Of a stretch of 5,532 nucleotides of DNA, positions 1 to 5,532 are shown in pieces. The DNA is from a bacterium (GTDB taxonomy: Bacteria; Zhuqueibacterota; Zhuqueibacteria; Thermofontimicrobiales; Thermofontimicrobiaceae). How positions within the stretch are numbered: position 1 is the stretch's first letter; every line of letters starts with the position of its first letter. The translations under genes and the position numbers were made by a program. The stretch is from positions 1 through 5,532 of the forward strand of contig DSAU01000574.1 of assembly GCA_011046315.1 (NCBI GenBank), read 5' to 3'. The notes under the pieces are model-generated. The model saw nothing but the letters and a program-made list of their open reading frames with translations. It was not told where the DNA came from and searched no databases.

Positions 1-2141
1 CTGGCGACAGGGTGTCCGGCGTCATTTCTGCCATCCCAGATCGCCTGAGAACCGAGAATTTCTTGTTTGGAAATTTGGCGGACGACCATACCGTTTTCAG
101 TCAAAAATTTGATCGACACATCATCAGACAGGTTAGAAATGGCAAAGTAAGAATCCCGGCTTAAGATGAACGGGTTGGGACCGGCTTTTACCTGAGTTAA
201 ATCTTCCCGGGGGCGGGAATAGGGCGTTTGCAAACAGGACAGTCCCTTGGTGGTTCCGATATAAACCCTGCCTGTCTCCTGATCGAATCCAAAAGCAGTC
301 ACATTGTCGCTGACGATCGGGCTGTTATCGGTGTTGTAATGGATCAGCGTGACGCCATCGGGCTCCAGGACGCTGACACCGGCTGTCGTTCCGAACCATT
401 TGTTGTTTCGAACATCCACTTCAATCTTATTTACGGTATTGCTTAACAATCCGCCTTGATAATACAAGTTTCCTCGATTCCAATAATTCAATCCAAGTTC
501 AGTTCCAATCCAGGCAATGTTATCGAGGTCGATTGCCAGATCTTTGACTTTGTTGGATTCGAGACCGTCGACTGTGGTCAGGGTGCCGGAATAATCGTCG
601 TCGCTTTTGTCCATCAGGGTGTTATTATAGTCGATAACGTTGACGCCACCATCAGAGCCGATCCATACGCGGTCGTATTGATCGAAGTCAATCGCCCGCA
701 CATATTGACTCAAAATTCCCTGTTGCAGGGCAAAATACTGCCACTTGCGCAGGTTCGAATAAACCGCGATAACATTGTTATTAGCGGCTGACATATTGAG
801 AATCCAGGCGTTGTTAAAACGATCTATCCCGATGTCGGTAATTAAGACATAATTTGGATCACTACTGATTCCTGACAGTTCGGGTTTATAAAAAAGGCTG
901 ATGTTGAGCTGATTGTCGGCGTCATCGATGAGCGCTACTCCGCCACCCACAGTGCCGAACCATTTTCGGTTTTGATTGTCAATGGTTACCGATTCGATAC
1001 GATTGGTGGGCAACCCGTCCTGTCTGGTGAGATGTTGCCAGTTTTGTCCGGCGGTTTTTACATCGTAAAAGAAAACACCGTCATTCATCGATCCGCACCA
1101 GAGTACACCGTTATGGTCAACGGCCAAACAGGTAATTTCATTGCCCGGAGGCCCGGGAGCAAAAAATTCGCGAACCTGTTGACTGCTGGCTGAATAAAAA
1201 ACAAAACCCTGCGTCGTGCTGCTTTTTTTTCTGCCAGCCCAAAAATTTTCTTCTGGGGTTACAAGAAAACAACTGAGCCCACCGATAAAAGTTGTTGCGT
1301 AATCCCAACGAAGCGCCGCTCCGTTCCAGCGAAAGATGTATTGTGAATTTAGCGCGTAAAATTGACCGCTCTGCATTCCCAATGCCAGCACGTCCAGTGA
1401 ATTCAATCCCTGGTTGACCGTCCGCCAATTTTGACCATCGTACACAGCGATGCCATTATCTGTGGCGACAAAAACAGTGTCGTTATGGCTGATGATCGCG
1501 CGGATGGTATTGCTGGGGATGCCTTGCGTCATTGAATAATTGGTCCAGCTCTCTGGCGCCATCAAATTCGCCAAATCAAAGCTGGAGTGGGCAATGCCTT
1601 GTCCTGTTGCTGCCCAAATGTCTCTGCCATGAATAAATATTTGTGAGACGGGCGTTTCAACCGGAATCTGCCGGCCCAGATTTTTATAGGTCTCTTTTAC
1701 CTCGCGACGTTTGATATCGTATAAACTGACGCCAATATCTAACGCCACCAGCAAAGAATCGCCGGTTGCGTGAAGATCATAAATTGCATGCCCGAGATAA
1801 TCGTTGATGGCAGTCCAGGTTTGTGTGGCGCCGTCGCGATAGTTGAGCCAACCATCGGCGAATCCCACCCAGATGTTTCCGTGTTGATCTTCTTCAATGG
1901 CGCGGGCGTCAAGCGAGGATAATCCATTGGTGTTATAAAGCTGAACATAGCTGCTATCTGTAGTATCATATCGAAAAACACCGCCATTGGTGGCGCACCA
2001 CAGATGTTGATCCACAAGAATCATGTCGCGGATATCATTCTGGTTGGTAAATGTGGTCCAGTCGCCCACCCCAGCCGGTGCGGTGAGGGGCAACAGAAAA
2101 ATGATTAGTAATAGCGCTAAAAATTTCAATAAAGTAAGCAA
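1..2141 (-). CDS. PorZ-like secreted double beta-propeller protein with FlgD-like C-terminal domain (3' end cut by window edge)
   Basis: The frame is open for 713 codons from a TTG start at 2141 to the left edge, with no stop. TTG is chosen because an in-frame TGA lies two codons upstream and an AGAGG Shine-Dalgarno sits 8 bases before it, overlapping the ribH stop. Residues 1-23 form a signal peptide (hydrophobic 7-20, likely cleavage after APA). About residues 28-640 hold repeated propeller blades of the form GL.SN.V..I..D..N..W.GT..G, for example near 73, 207, 376, 475, 526, 564 and 608. About residues 653-713 are a FlgD-like / type IX sorting-like domain (GPNPF, then AIWDGRNDAGHPVA) lacking only its last strand. 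The motif YDIKRREVKETY near 141-152 and the IHYNTDNSP region near 600 recall PorZ, which in Porphyromonas belongs to the cell-surface attachment complex of the type IX secretion system. A general Reg_prop surface protein is the alternative. Secretion and fold are well supported; PorZ orthology is inferred. Confidence 0.85.
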   Translation of the reverse strand, partial: MLTLLKFLALLLIIFLLPLTAPAGVGDWTTFTNQNDIRDMILVDQHLWCATNGGVFRYDTTDSSYVQLYNTNGLSSLDARAIEEDQHGNIWVGFADGWLNYRDGATQTWTAINDYLGHAIYDLHATGDSLLVALDIGVSLYDIKRREVKETYKNLGRQIPVETPVSQIFIHGRDIWAATGQGIAHSSFDLANLMAPESWTNYSMTQGIPSNTIRAIISHNDTVFVATDNGIAVYDGQNWRTVNQGLNSLDVLALGMQSGQFYALNSQYIFRWNGAALRWDYATTFIGGLSCFLVTPEENFWAGRKKSSTTQGFVFYSASSQQVREFFAPGPPGNEITCLAVDHNGVLWCGSMNDGVFFYDVKTAGQNWQHLTRQDGLPTNRIESVTIDNQNRKWFGTVGGGVALIDDADNQLNISLFYKPELSGISSDPNYVLITDIGIDRFNNAWILNMSAANNNVIAVYSNLRKWQYFALQQGILSQYVRAIDFDQYDRVWIGSDGGVNVIDYNNTLMDKSDDDYSGTLTTVDGLESNKVKDLAIDLDNIAWIGTELGLNYWNRGNLYYQGGLLSNTVNKIEVDVRNNKWFGTTAGVSVLEPDGVTLIHYNTDNSPIVSDNVTAFGFDQETGRVYIGTTKGLSCLQTPYSRPREDLTQVKAGPNPFILSRDSYFAISNLSDDVSIKFLTENGMVVRQISKQEILGSQAIWDGRNDAGHPVA

Positions 2142-2149
2142 AATTCAAT

Positions 2150-2154
2150 CCTCT
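2150..2154 (-). promoter_or_regulatory. Shine-Dalgarno for the TTG-started PorZ-like gene
   Basis: AGAGG on the minus strand lies 8 bases before the TTG at 2141 and shares bases with the ribH TAG stop (2153-2155). This spacing decides the non-ATG start. It also implies translation coupled to ribH, with both genes on one transcript. Confidence 0.6.
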
Positions 2155-2623
2155 ATTGTGTGATGGTTGTCATTAAGTCAGCCATTTCCATTGCGGACAT
2201 AGCGGCATCCCAGCCTTTATTTCCCGCTTTTGTACCTGCCCGCTCGATCGCTTGTTCAAGAGTGTCTGCGGTGATCACGCCAAAGATTGTGGGGACGCCT
2301 GTTTGCAGATTGATCTGGGCAATGCCTTTAGTCACCTCGGCTGCGATGTAATCAAAATGTGGTGTTGCCCCGCGAATCACAGCGCCCAGACAGATAACAG
2401 CGTCATATTTACCGCTCTGCGCCATTTTCAATGCGGTTAATGGAATTTCAAAAGAGCCCGGGACCCAGGCGATGTCGATGTCCTGATCATTGGCCTGGTG
2501 CCGCTGAAAGCAATCGAGCGCGCCACCCAGCAATTTGGAAGAGATAAATTCATTGAAGCGGCTGACAACAACACCAAATTTTTTTCCCTTCCCAATTATT
2601 TTACCCTGTTTTAAATTCGGCAT
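2153..2623 (-). CDS. ribH: 6,7-dimethyl-8-ribityllumazine synthase (RibH)
   Basis: This enzyme condenses 3,4-dihydroxy-2-butanone 4-phosphate with 5-amino-6-ribitylaminouracil to give 6,7-dimethyl-8-ribityllumazine, the penultimate step of riboflavin synthesis, in the cytoplasm. The 156-residue protein has the normal length of the family. Visible signatures are RFNEFI at 22-27 (substrate ring stacking), PGSFEIP at 55-61, GAVIRGATPHFDYI at 80-93 with the catalytic-type His89, FGVIT at 114-118, and Arg128 in the ER.GTKAGNKG stretch that binds phosphate. The ATG at 2623 is preceded by a strong GGAGGT. It follows ribBA by 33 bases, and its stop overlaps the ribosome binding site of the next gene, so it is co-transcribed with both. 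Nothing is missing or odd. Confidence 0.98.
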   Translation of the reverse strand: MPNLKQGKIIGKGKKFGVVVSRFNEFISSKLLGGALDCFQRHQANDQDIDIAWVPGSFEIPLTALKMAQSGKYDAVICLGAVIRGATPHFDYIAAEVTKGIAQINLQTGVPTIFGVITADTLEQAIERAGTKAGNKGWDAAMSAMEMADLMTTITQ

Positions 2624-2626
2624 GAT

Positions 2627-2632
2627 ACCTCC
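2627..2632 (-). promoter_or_regulatory. Strong Shine-Dalgarno of ribH
   Basis: GGAGGT lies 3 bases before the ribH ATG. It is the closest match to the anti-Shine-Dalgarno in the window, in contrast with the poor site before ribE, and fits the need for many lumazine synthase subunits (the family forms 5-mers to 60-mers). Confidence 0.75.
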
Positions 2633-2656
2633 GGAAAAATTTATTCAATAATGAAA

Positions 2657-3883
2657 TCAGGATTTCTGATCATTCAATGCGCCGTTTAGAATAAGGTGTC
2701 CCAATTTATCCCGTTTCGTCTCCAGATAGTGGGCGTTCACTTCATTTGGAGCGACCTCAATCGGAATGCGTTCCACTACATCCATTCCATAACCCTTAAG
2801 ACCAACGATTTTTTTGGGATTGTTGGTGAGTAGGCGGATTTTTTTTATTCCAAGATCGGCTAATATCTGAGCGCCGATGCCATAGTCTCGTAGGTCCGCC
2901 TTGAAGCCCAGCGCTTCGTTCGCTTCAACCGTATCTTTGCCGTTATCCTGTAATTGATAGGCTAATATTTTATTGGCGAGCCCAATACCACGACCCTCCT
3001 GGCGCATGTAAAGCACCACGCCCGCTCCCTCCTTTTCGATTAGCAACATGGCGTAATGAAGTTGATCCTGGCAATCGCAGCGCAATGAACCCAGAATGTC
3101 GCCGGTCAGACATTGCGAATGCACCCTGACAATAACCGGATTGTCGGTATTAACGTTTCCTTTGACAATTGCCAGATGATGATGCTCGTCAACCGCGCTT
3201 TCGTACAAATATAATTTAAAATGTCCGAATTTTGTCGGAAAATTTGTTGCCGCTTTTCGGGTAACCAAAACTTCGGTGCGTCGCCGGTATTCGATCAGAT
3301 CGCGAATCGAAATTATTTTCAAATGGTGTTGCTGAGCGATCTTTAGCAGTTTAGGAACCCGGGCCATGGTGCCGTCGTCATCGAGAATCTCGCAGAGCAC
3401 CCCAGCCGGATAAAGCCCTGAAAGTCGCGCCAGATCCACCACAGCCTCGGTATGACCAGCGCGGCTGAGCACACCCCCTTTTGCTGCTTTGAGCGGAAAA
3501 ATATGTCCGGGACGGGCAAGGTCTGAGGGATGGGCTTTTGGATCTACCAGGGTACGAATGGTTTCCGCGCGATCAAATGTAGAGATGCCAGTAGTTGTGT
3601 TTTTAACAGCATCCACCGAAACTGTGAATTGCGTACCATGATGAGCGGTGTTTTTTTGAACCATGGCATCCAGTCCCAATTCTTCGAGTCGCTCCTGAGT
3701 CATTGGAACACAGATTAAACCCCTTCCGTATTTAGCCATAAAATTAATCTGCTCCGGTGTGGCTTTGGTCGTTGCCATAATAAAATCGCCTTCATTTTCC
3801 CGGTCTTCGTCATCAACAACAATTAATATTTTTCCGTCTCTAAAATCCTCAATTGCCTCTTCGATAGTATTAAATTTTGACAT
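2657..3883 (-). CDS. ribBA: Bifunctional 3,4-dihydroxy-2-butanone 4-phosphate synthase / GTP cyclohydrolase II (RibBA)
   Basis: This 408-residue fusion starts both branches of riboflavin synthesis. The N-terminal RibB domain (about 1-200) converts ribulose 5-phosphate to dihydroxybutanone phosphate and formate. It shows the acidic metal-binding loop DDEDRENEGD at 24-33, the RAGHTEA motif at 141-147 with the metal ligand His144, and CEILDDDG at 164-171. The C-terminal RibA domain (about 205-400) opens GTP with loss of formate and pyrophosphate. It shows the zinc ligands Cys258, Cys269 and Cys271 (HSQCLTGD, then SLRCDC), RQEGRGIGLANK at 294-305, DTVEANEALGF at 317-327, the catalytic Asp330/Arg332 pair in ADLRDYG, and LLTNNPKK at 351-358. 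Length and order are typical of bacterial RibBA. The residue after RCDC is Gln where Gly is usual. GGAAG (3890-3894) precedes the ATG. It follows a 306-base gap after ribE and precedes ribH by 33 bases. Confidence 0.98.
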   Translation of the reverse strand: MSKFNTIEEAIEDFRDGKILIVVDDEDRENEGDFIMATTKATPEQINFMAKYGRGLICVPMTQERLEELGLDAMVQKNTAHHGTQFTVSVDAVKNTTTGISTFDRAETIRTLVDPKAHPSDLARPGHIFPLKAAKGGVLSRAGHTEAVVDLARLSGLYPAGVLCEILDDDGTMARVPKLLKIAQQHHLKIISIRDLIEYRRRTEVLVTRKAATNFPTKFGHFKLYLYESAVDEHHHLAIVKGNVNTDNPVIVRVHSQCLTGDILGSLRCDCQDQLHYAMLLIEKEGAGVVLYMRQEGRGIGLANKILAYQLQDNGKDTVEANEALGFKADLRDYGIGAQILADLGIKKIRLLTNNPKKIVGLKGYGMDVVERIPIEVAPNEVNAHYLETKRDKLGHLILNGALNDQKS

Positions 3884-3887
3884 TTGG

Positions 3888-3894
3888 TTCTTCC
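3888..3894 (-). promoter_or_regulatory. Shine-Dalgarno of ribBA
   Basis: GGAAGAA on the minus strand ends 4 bases before the ribBA ATG at 3883. It is a moderate match and supports this start, which also places the conserved RibB N-terminus correctly. Confidence 0.5.
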
Positions 3895-4001
3895 GAAATT
3901 ATAGTTTCAGATTAATGGTATCAGAAAATAGTTTTACAAATATATTCTTTGAATTTGTCTTTAATGTTGATTGTTTTTCTATCCAAATTGAGCCAATTTC
4001 T

Positions 4002-4050
4002 AAAACCATGGAGTCCAAAGAGAAAAATTTTTCTATTTGAAAACCATGGA
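4002..4050. repeat. Two 11-bp direct repeats (AAAACCATGGA) flanking the dyad
   Basis: AAAACCATGGA occurs at 4002-4012 and again at 4040-4050, 38 bases apart. Because CCATGG is its own reverse complement, the pair counts both as a direct repeat and as part of the dyad between them. Read on the minus strand, each CCATGG is followed by TTTT. Confidence 0.6.
4006..4049 (-). repeat. 44-bp imperfect inverted repeat; candidate mRNA hairpin upstream of ribBA
   Basis: The arms 4006-4027 and 4028-4049 pair at 18 of 22 positions. The outer ends are CCATGG on both sides (6 pairs). A CAAA/TTTG block lies inside (4016-4019 with 4036-4039). The centre is the perfect 14-base palindrome AGAAAAATTTTTCT (4021-4034). 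In minus-strand RNA one of the four mismatches (4015 with 4040) becomes a G-U pair, giving stems of 6, 6 and about 5 pairs separated by small internal mismatches. Four U residues follow the 3' arm directly (4002-4005), so an intrinsic terminator or attenuator is possible, but the stem is AT-rich and the U run is short. A protein-binding operator is an alternative. Confidence 0.55.
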
Positions 4051-4189
4051 AAACTCAATCACTTTATCTGTTGAACAAATCAATGCATCGTATTCACTGA
4101 CTGAATGAGTACACAGAGAAAAGCACTTTTTTTATTTGCAGCAGGTTGCTCTATGTCTTCTGTTGTGAATTCACTTGTTTGGGTATATT

Positions 4190-4825
4190 TTAAAATCCTT
4201 GCAGTTTTAACCACTCCTCGGTTATTTTTGTTTCGCCAGAGTTTGATAACAATTGTTCGATGTATTTAGCAAAAAAATCAACTTCAATATTAACCAGCTC
4301 GCCCGCTGTTTTTGTATGCAGGGTTGTACGTTTCAAAGTGTGGGGAATAAGCGCAATCGTTAACCGTGATTTCTCCTTTCGGGCAATGGTCAGGCTGACG
4401 CCATCGATGGCAATGGAACCCTTGGAAATGGTATATCTTTCAAATTCTGAGGGCATTTCGATGGTCAGCAAACTGTGATCGCGGTGAACTGTCAGACTTT
4501 TGATAACCGCGGTGCAATCCACGTGTCCCTGGACTAAATGCCCCCCCAATCGGTCCTGAAGTCGGAGCGCAGGTTCTAAATTAACCGGCTGCTTCTTCTT
4601 GGCCGAACCCAGGGTGGTTTTGGCCAGTGTCTCCGGTACCGCGTCAGCGATGAATGAATTCTCAGAAAAATCAGTCACCGTAAGACATACACCATTAACC
4701 GCCACGCTATCGTCGATTTTCAGGTCGTCAAGAATTTTTTGAGCCGCAATTTCCAGTCGTTTTCCGTTCCCCAGCGAAGAAACGTTTTGGATAATCCCGA
4801 TCTCTTTGATAATGCCTGTGAACAT
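4190..4825 (-). CDS. ribE: Riboflavin synthase, alpha subunit type (RibE, called RibC in E. coli)
   Basis: This enzyme dismutates two molecules of 6,7-dimethyl-8-ribityllumazine into riboflavin and 5-amino-6-ribitylaminouracil, the last step of the pathway; the family works as a cytoplasmic trimer. The 211-residue protein has the usual two tandem lumazine-binding barrels. Barrel one begins with the hallmark MFTGI, has VNGVCLTV at 43-50 (with the conserved Cys47) and PETLAKTTLG at 64-73. A linker region then shows VNLEPALRLQDRLGGHLVQG at 81-100 with the catalytic-type His101 just after it. Barrel two repeats the pattern with IAIDGVSLTI at 138-147 and IPHTLKRTTL at 160-169. Ser40 and His101 match the residues considered catalytic in E. 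coli. The ATG at 4825 lies 7 bases after the ribD stop and has no clear Shine-Dalgarno, so translation is probably coupled to ribD. Confidence 0.98.
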   Translation of the reverse strand: MFTGIIKEIGIIQNVSSLGNGKRLEIAAQKILDDLKIDDSVAVNGVCLTVTDFSENSFIADAVPETLAKTTLGSAKKKQPVNLEPALRLQDRLGGHLVQGHVDCTAVIKSLTVHRDHSLLTIEMPSEFERYTISKGSIAIDGVSLTIARKEKSRLTIALIPHTLKRTTLHTKTAGELVNIEVDFFAKYIEQLLSNSGETKITEEWLKLQGF

Positions 4826-4832
4826 ATTTCTG

Positions 4833-5532
4833 CTAATTTGCTTTTTTAAGAATAACTTTTTGTTTCACGTTTTCGCGGTAAACAATATCACCGCTGACGA
4901 TAATATCTGTTCCCAACTGTTTAAACTTTAATTTTGTTAAATGAATGCTGTCATCAACGGTGGCAATATTGAGCGGACCGATGGATTCAACCCCGGCGCC
5001 AATAATTATCGGAGCGATGGCGAATACGATGCGATCGGCCATTTTTTCTCTTAAAAAAGATGTGATAACTTCAGCCCCGCCCTCTACCATGACCGCACTC
5101 ATCCGTGCCTGCGCCATCTTTCTCATTAACGCTGAGATCGAAGTTTTACCGTAGGCGTCTTTTTCCAACTGCCAGACATGGGCACCTCTCTCTCGGATTC
5201 GGTCAATTTTTACTGAGTTGCCTGTGGTGGTAGCGATGATAGTTTGGTTGACATAAGTATCGGTCAGTAAATTGCAGTTGAGTGGAATCCGCAAATGACT
5301 GTCCAGCACAATACGAACCGGATTTTTACCGCGAGTTAGTCTCACCGTAAGGCTGGGATTATCCGTCAAAACCGTTCCCAAGCCAACAATTACAGCGTCG
5401 TTCGCCGCCCGGATGCGATGAGATTCCCGGCGCGCCGCTTCGTTGGTGATCCACTGAGAATGCCCAGATTCGGTTGCAATGCGGCCATCGAGCGATTGAG
5501 CGATTTTTATGGTTACATAAGGTAGCTTTTGA
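4833..5532 (-). CDS. ribD: RibD, reductase domain portion (5' part with deaminase domain beyond the window edge)
   Basis: The visible 232 residues are the reductase domain of the bifunctional riboflavin enzyme RibD, which uses NADPH to reduce the ribosylamino pyrimidine phosphate to its ribitylamino form. The frame is open to the right edge, and the first residues there already match the reductase start: PYVTIKIAQSLDGRIAT, then SQWIT, then AVIVGLGTVLTDNPSLTVR. Further on are NPVRIVLDSHLRIP and the nucleotide-binding MVEGGAEVITSFL, then a C-terminal KQLGTDIIVSGDIVY strand. The TTG near 5381 is internal, because conserved reductase sequence continues upstream of it. The cytidine-deaminase-like zinc domain (HAE, PCxxxGxTPPC) is expected just outside the window but cannot be seen. 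A stand-alone reductase is therefore a formal alternative, though the operon position favours RibD. The TAG stop lies 7 bases before ribE. Confidence 0.93.
   Translation of the reverse strand, partial: QKLPYVTIKIAQSLDGRIATESGHSQWITNEAARRESHRIRAANDAVIVGLGTVLTDNPSLTVRLTRGKNPVRIVLDSHLRIPLNCNLLTDTYVNQTIIATTTGNSVKIDRIRERGAHVWQLEKDAYGKTSISALMRKMAQARMSAVMVEGGAEVITSFLREKMADRIVFAIAPIIIGAGVESIGPLNIATVDDSIHLTKLKFKQLGTDIIVSGDIVYRENVKQKVILKKAN

Larger units (their letters stand above)
3884..4189 (-). other. 306-base AT-rich gap inside the rib operon, between ribE and ribBA
   Basis: No conserved gene lies in this stretch, which is visibly richer in A and T than the flanking genes. Neither strand shows the conserved core of an FMN riboswitch (no GGGC..GGGUGAAAUUCCC-like or CCGACCGGCGGU-like segments). 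It holds the dyad at 4006-4049 and a short open frame of 36 codons on the minus strand (3899-4009). The other rib spacers are 7 and 33 bases, so this is an exception. It may contain an internal promoter or attenuator for ribBA-ribH, or mark a fusion of two transcription units. The function is unknown. Confidence 0.7.

Noticed and set aside
228..1193. Several plus-strand open frames of 72-111 codons antisense to the propeller gene.
   Set aside because: They are shadows of the continuous minus-strand frame, which carries clear repeated propeller motifs; they have no recognisable domains or ribosome binding sites.
1138..2017. Two minus-strand frames of 92-96 codons in another reading frame of the propeller region, which could suggest a broken gene.
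   Set aside because: The main frame is intact across the whole region without a stop or shift, so there is no pseudogene here.
2645..2665. GAAATC/GATTTC inverted repeat around the ribBA stop codon.
   Set aside because: The stem is only about 5-6 AT-rich pairs with a tiny loop and no T run, and ribH with a strong ribosome binding site follows, so it is not a convincing terminator.
3898..3903. Perfect TATAAT on the minus strand upstream of ribBA.
   Set aside because: It is only 14 bases before the ATG, so the start of transcription would fall on the Shine-Dalgarno, and no TTGACA-like box lies at the right distance.
3937..3944. TATATTTG on the minus strand, matching the Bacteroidetes -7 consensus TAnnTTTG, 53 bases before ribBA.
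   Set aside because: No TTTG/TTG -33 partner is present at about 19-20 bases upstream, and such matches are frequent in AT-rich sequence. It could still be real if transcription mapping shows a start near 3930.
3884..4189. FMN riboswitch before ribBA.
   Set aside because: I looked for the conserved GC-rich core segments on both strands and found none; the gap is AT-rich throughout.
4105..4269. Plus-strand 54-codon frame starting MSTQRKALFLFAAG, which looks like a signal peptide.
   Set aside because: It has no Shine-Dalgarno and runs about 80 bases antisense into the conserved 3' end of ribE. The hydrophobic look comes from AT-rich sequence.

Overview
The window carries one leftward (minus-strand) gene block: most of a riboflavin biosynthesis operon, followed closely by a large secreted beta-propeller protein. 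In transcription order (right to left) it reads ribD (3' part only, its start lies beyond the right edge), ribE, a 306-base AT-rich gap, ribBA, ribH, and a PorZ-like gene that runs off the left edge. No plus-strand gene, tRNA, rRNA, insertion sequence or CRISPR array is visible.

The four rib genes cover nearly all of the pathway from GTP and ribulose 5-phosphate to riboflavin. RibBA starts both branches, RibD handles the deaminase/reductase steps (only its reductase domain is seen here), RibH condenses the branches to lumazine, and RibE makes riboflavin. The order ribD-ribE-ribBA-ribH is the same as in the Bacillus subtilis operon. All family signature residues I could look for are present, so the enzymes look functional. 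The region upstream of ribD, where an FMN riboswitch would usually sit, is outside the window. I see no FMN-riboswitch core in the internal gap.

The fifth gene has no ATG start and has no stop inside the window. Read from a TTG start at position 2141, whose Shine-Dalgarno overlaps the ribH stop codon, the frame is open for 713 codons. It encodes a signal peptide, two beta-propellers' worth of 'two-component regulator propeller' blades, and a FlgD-like / type IX secretion C-terminal domain. Several local motifs resemble PorZ, the surface-attachment component of the Bacteroidetes type IX secretion system.

The PorZ-like architecture, the FlgD-like C-terminus, the moderate GC content and the AT-rich gap suggest a member of the Fibrobacteres-Chlorobi-Bacteroidetes group or a neighbouring lineage such as Calditrichota, KSB1 or Ignavibacteria. 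This is inference from protein style only.

The most unexplained structure is in the ribE-ribBA gap. A 44-base near-perfect dyad (positions 4006-4049), bounded by two CCATGG sites and centred on a perfect 14-base palindrome, would fold into a long hairpin in the operon mRNA.
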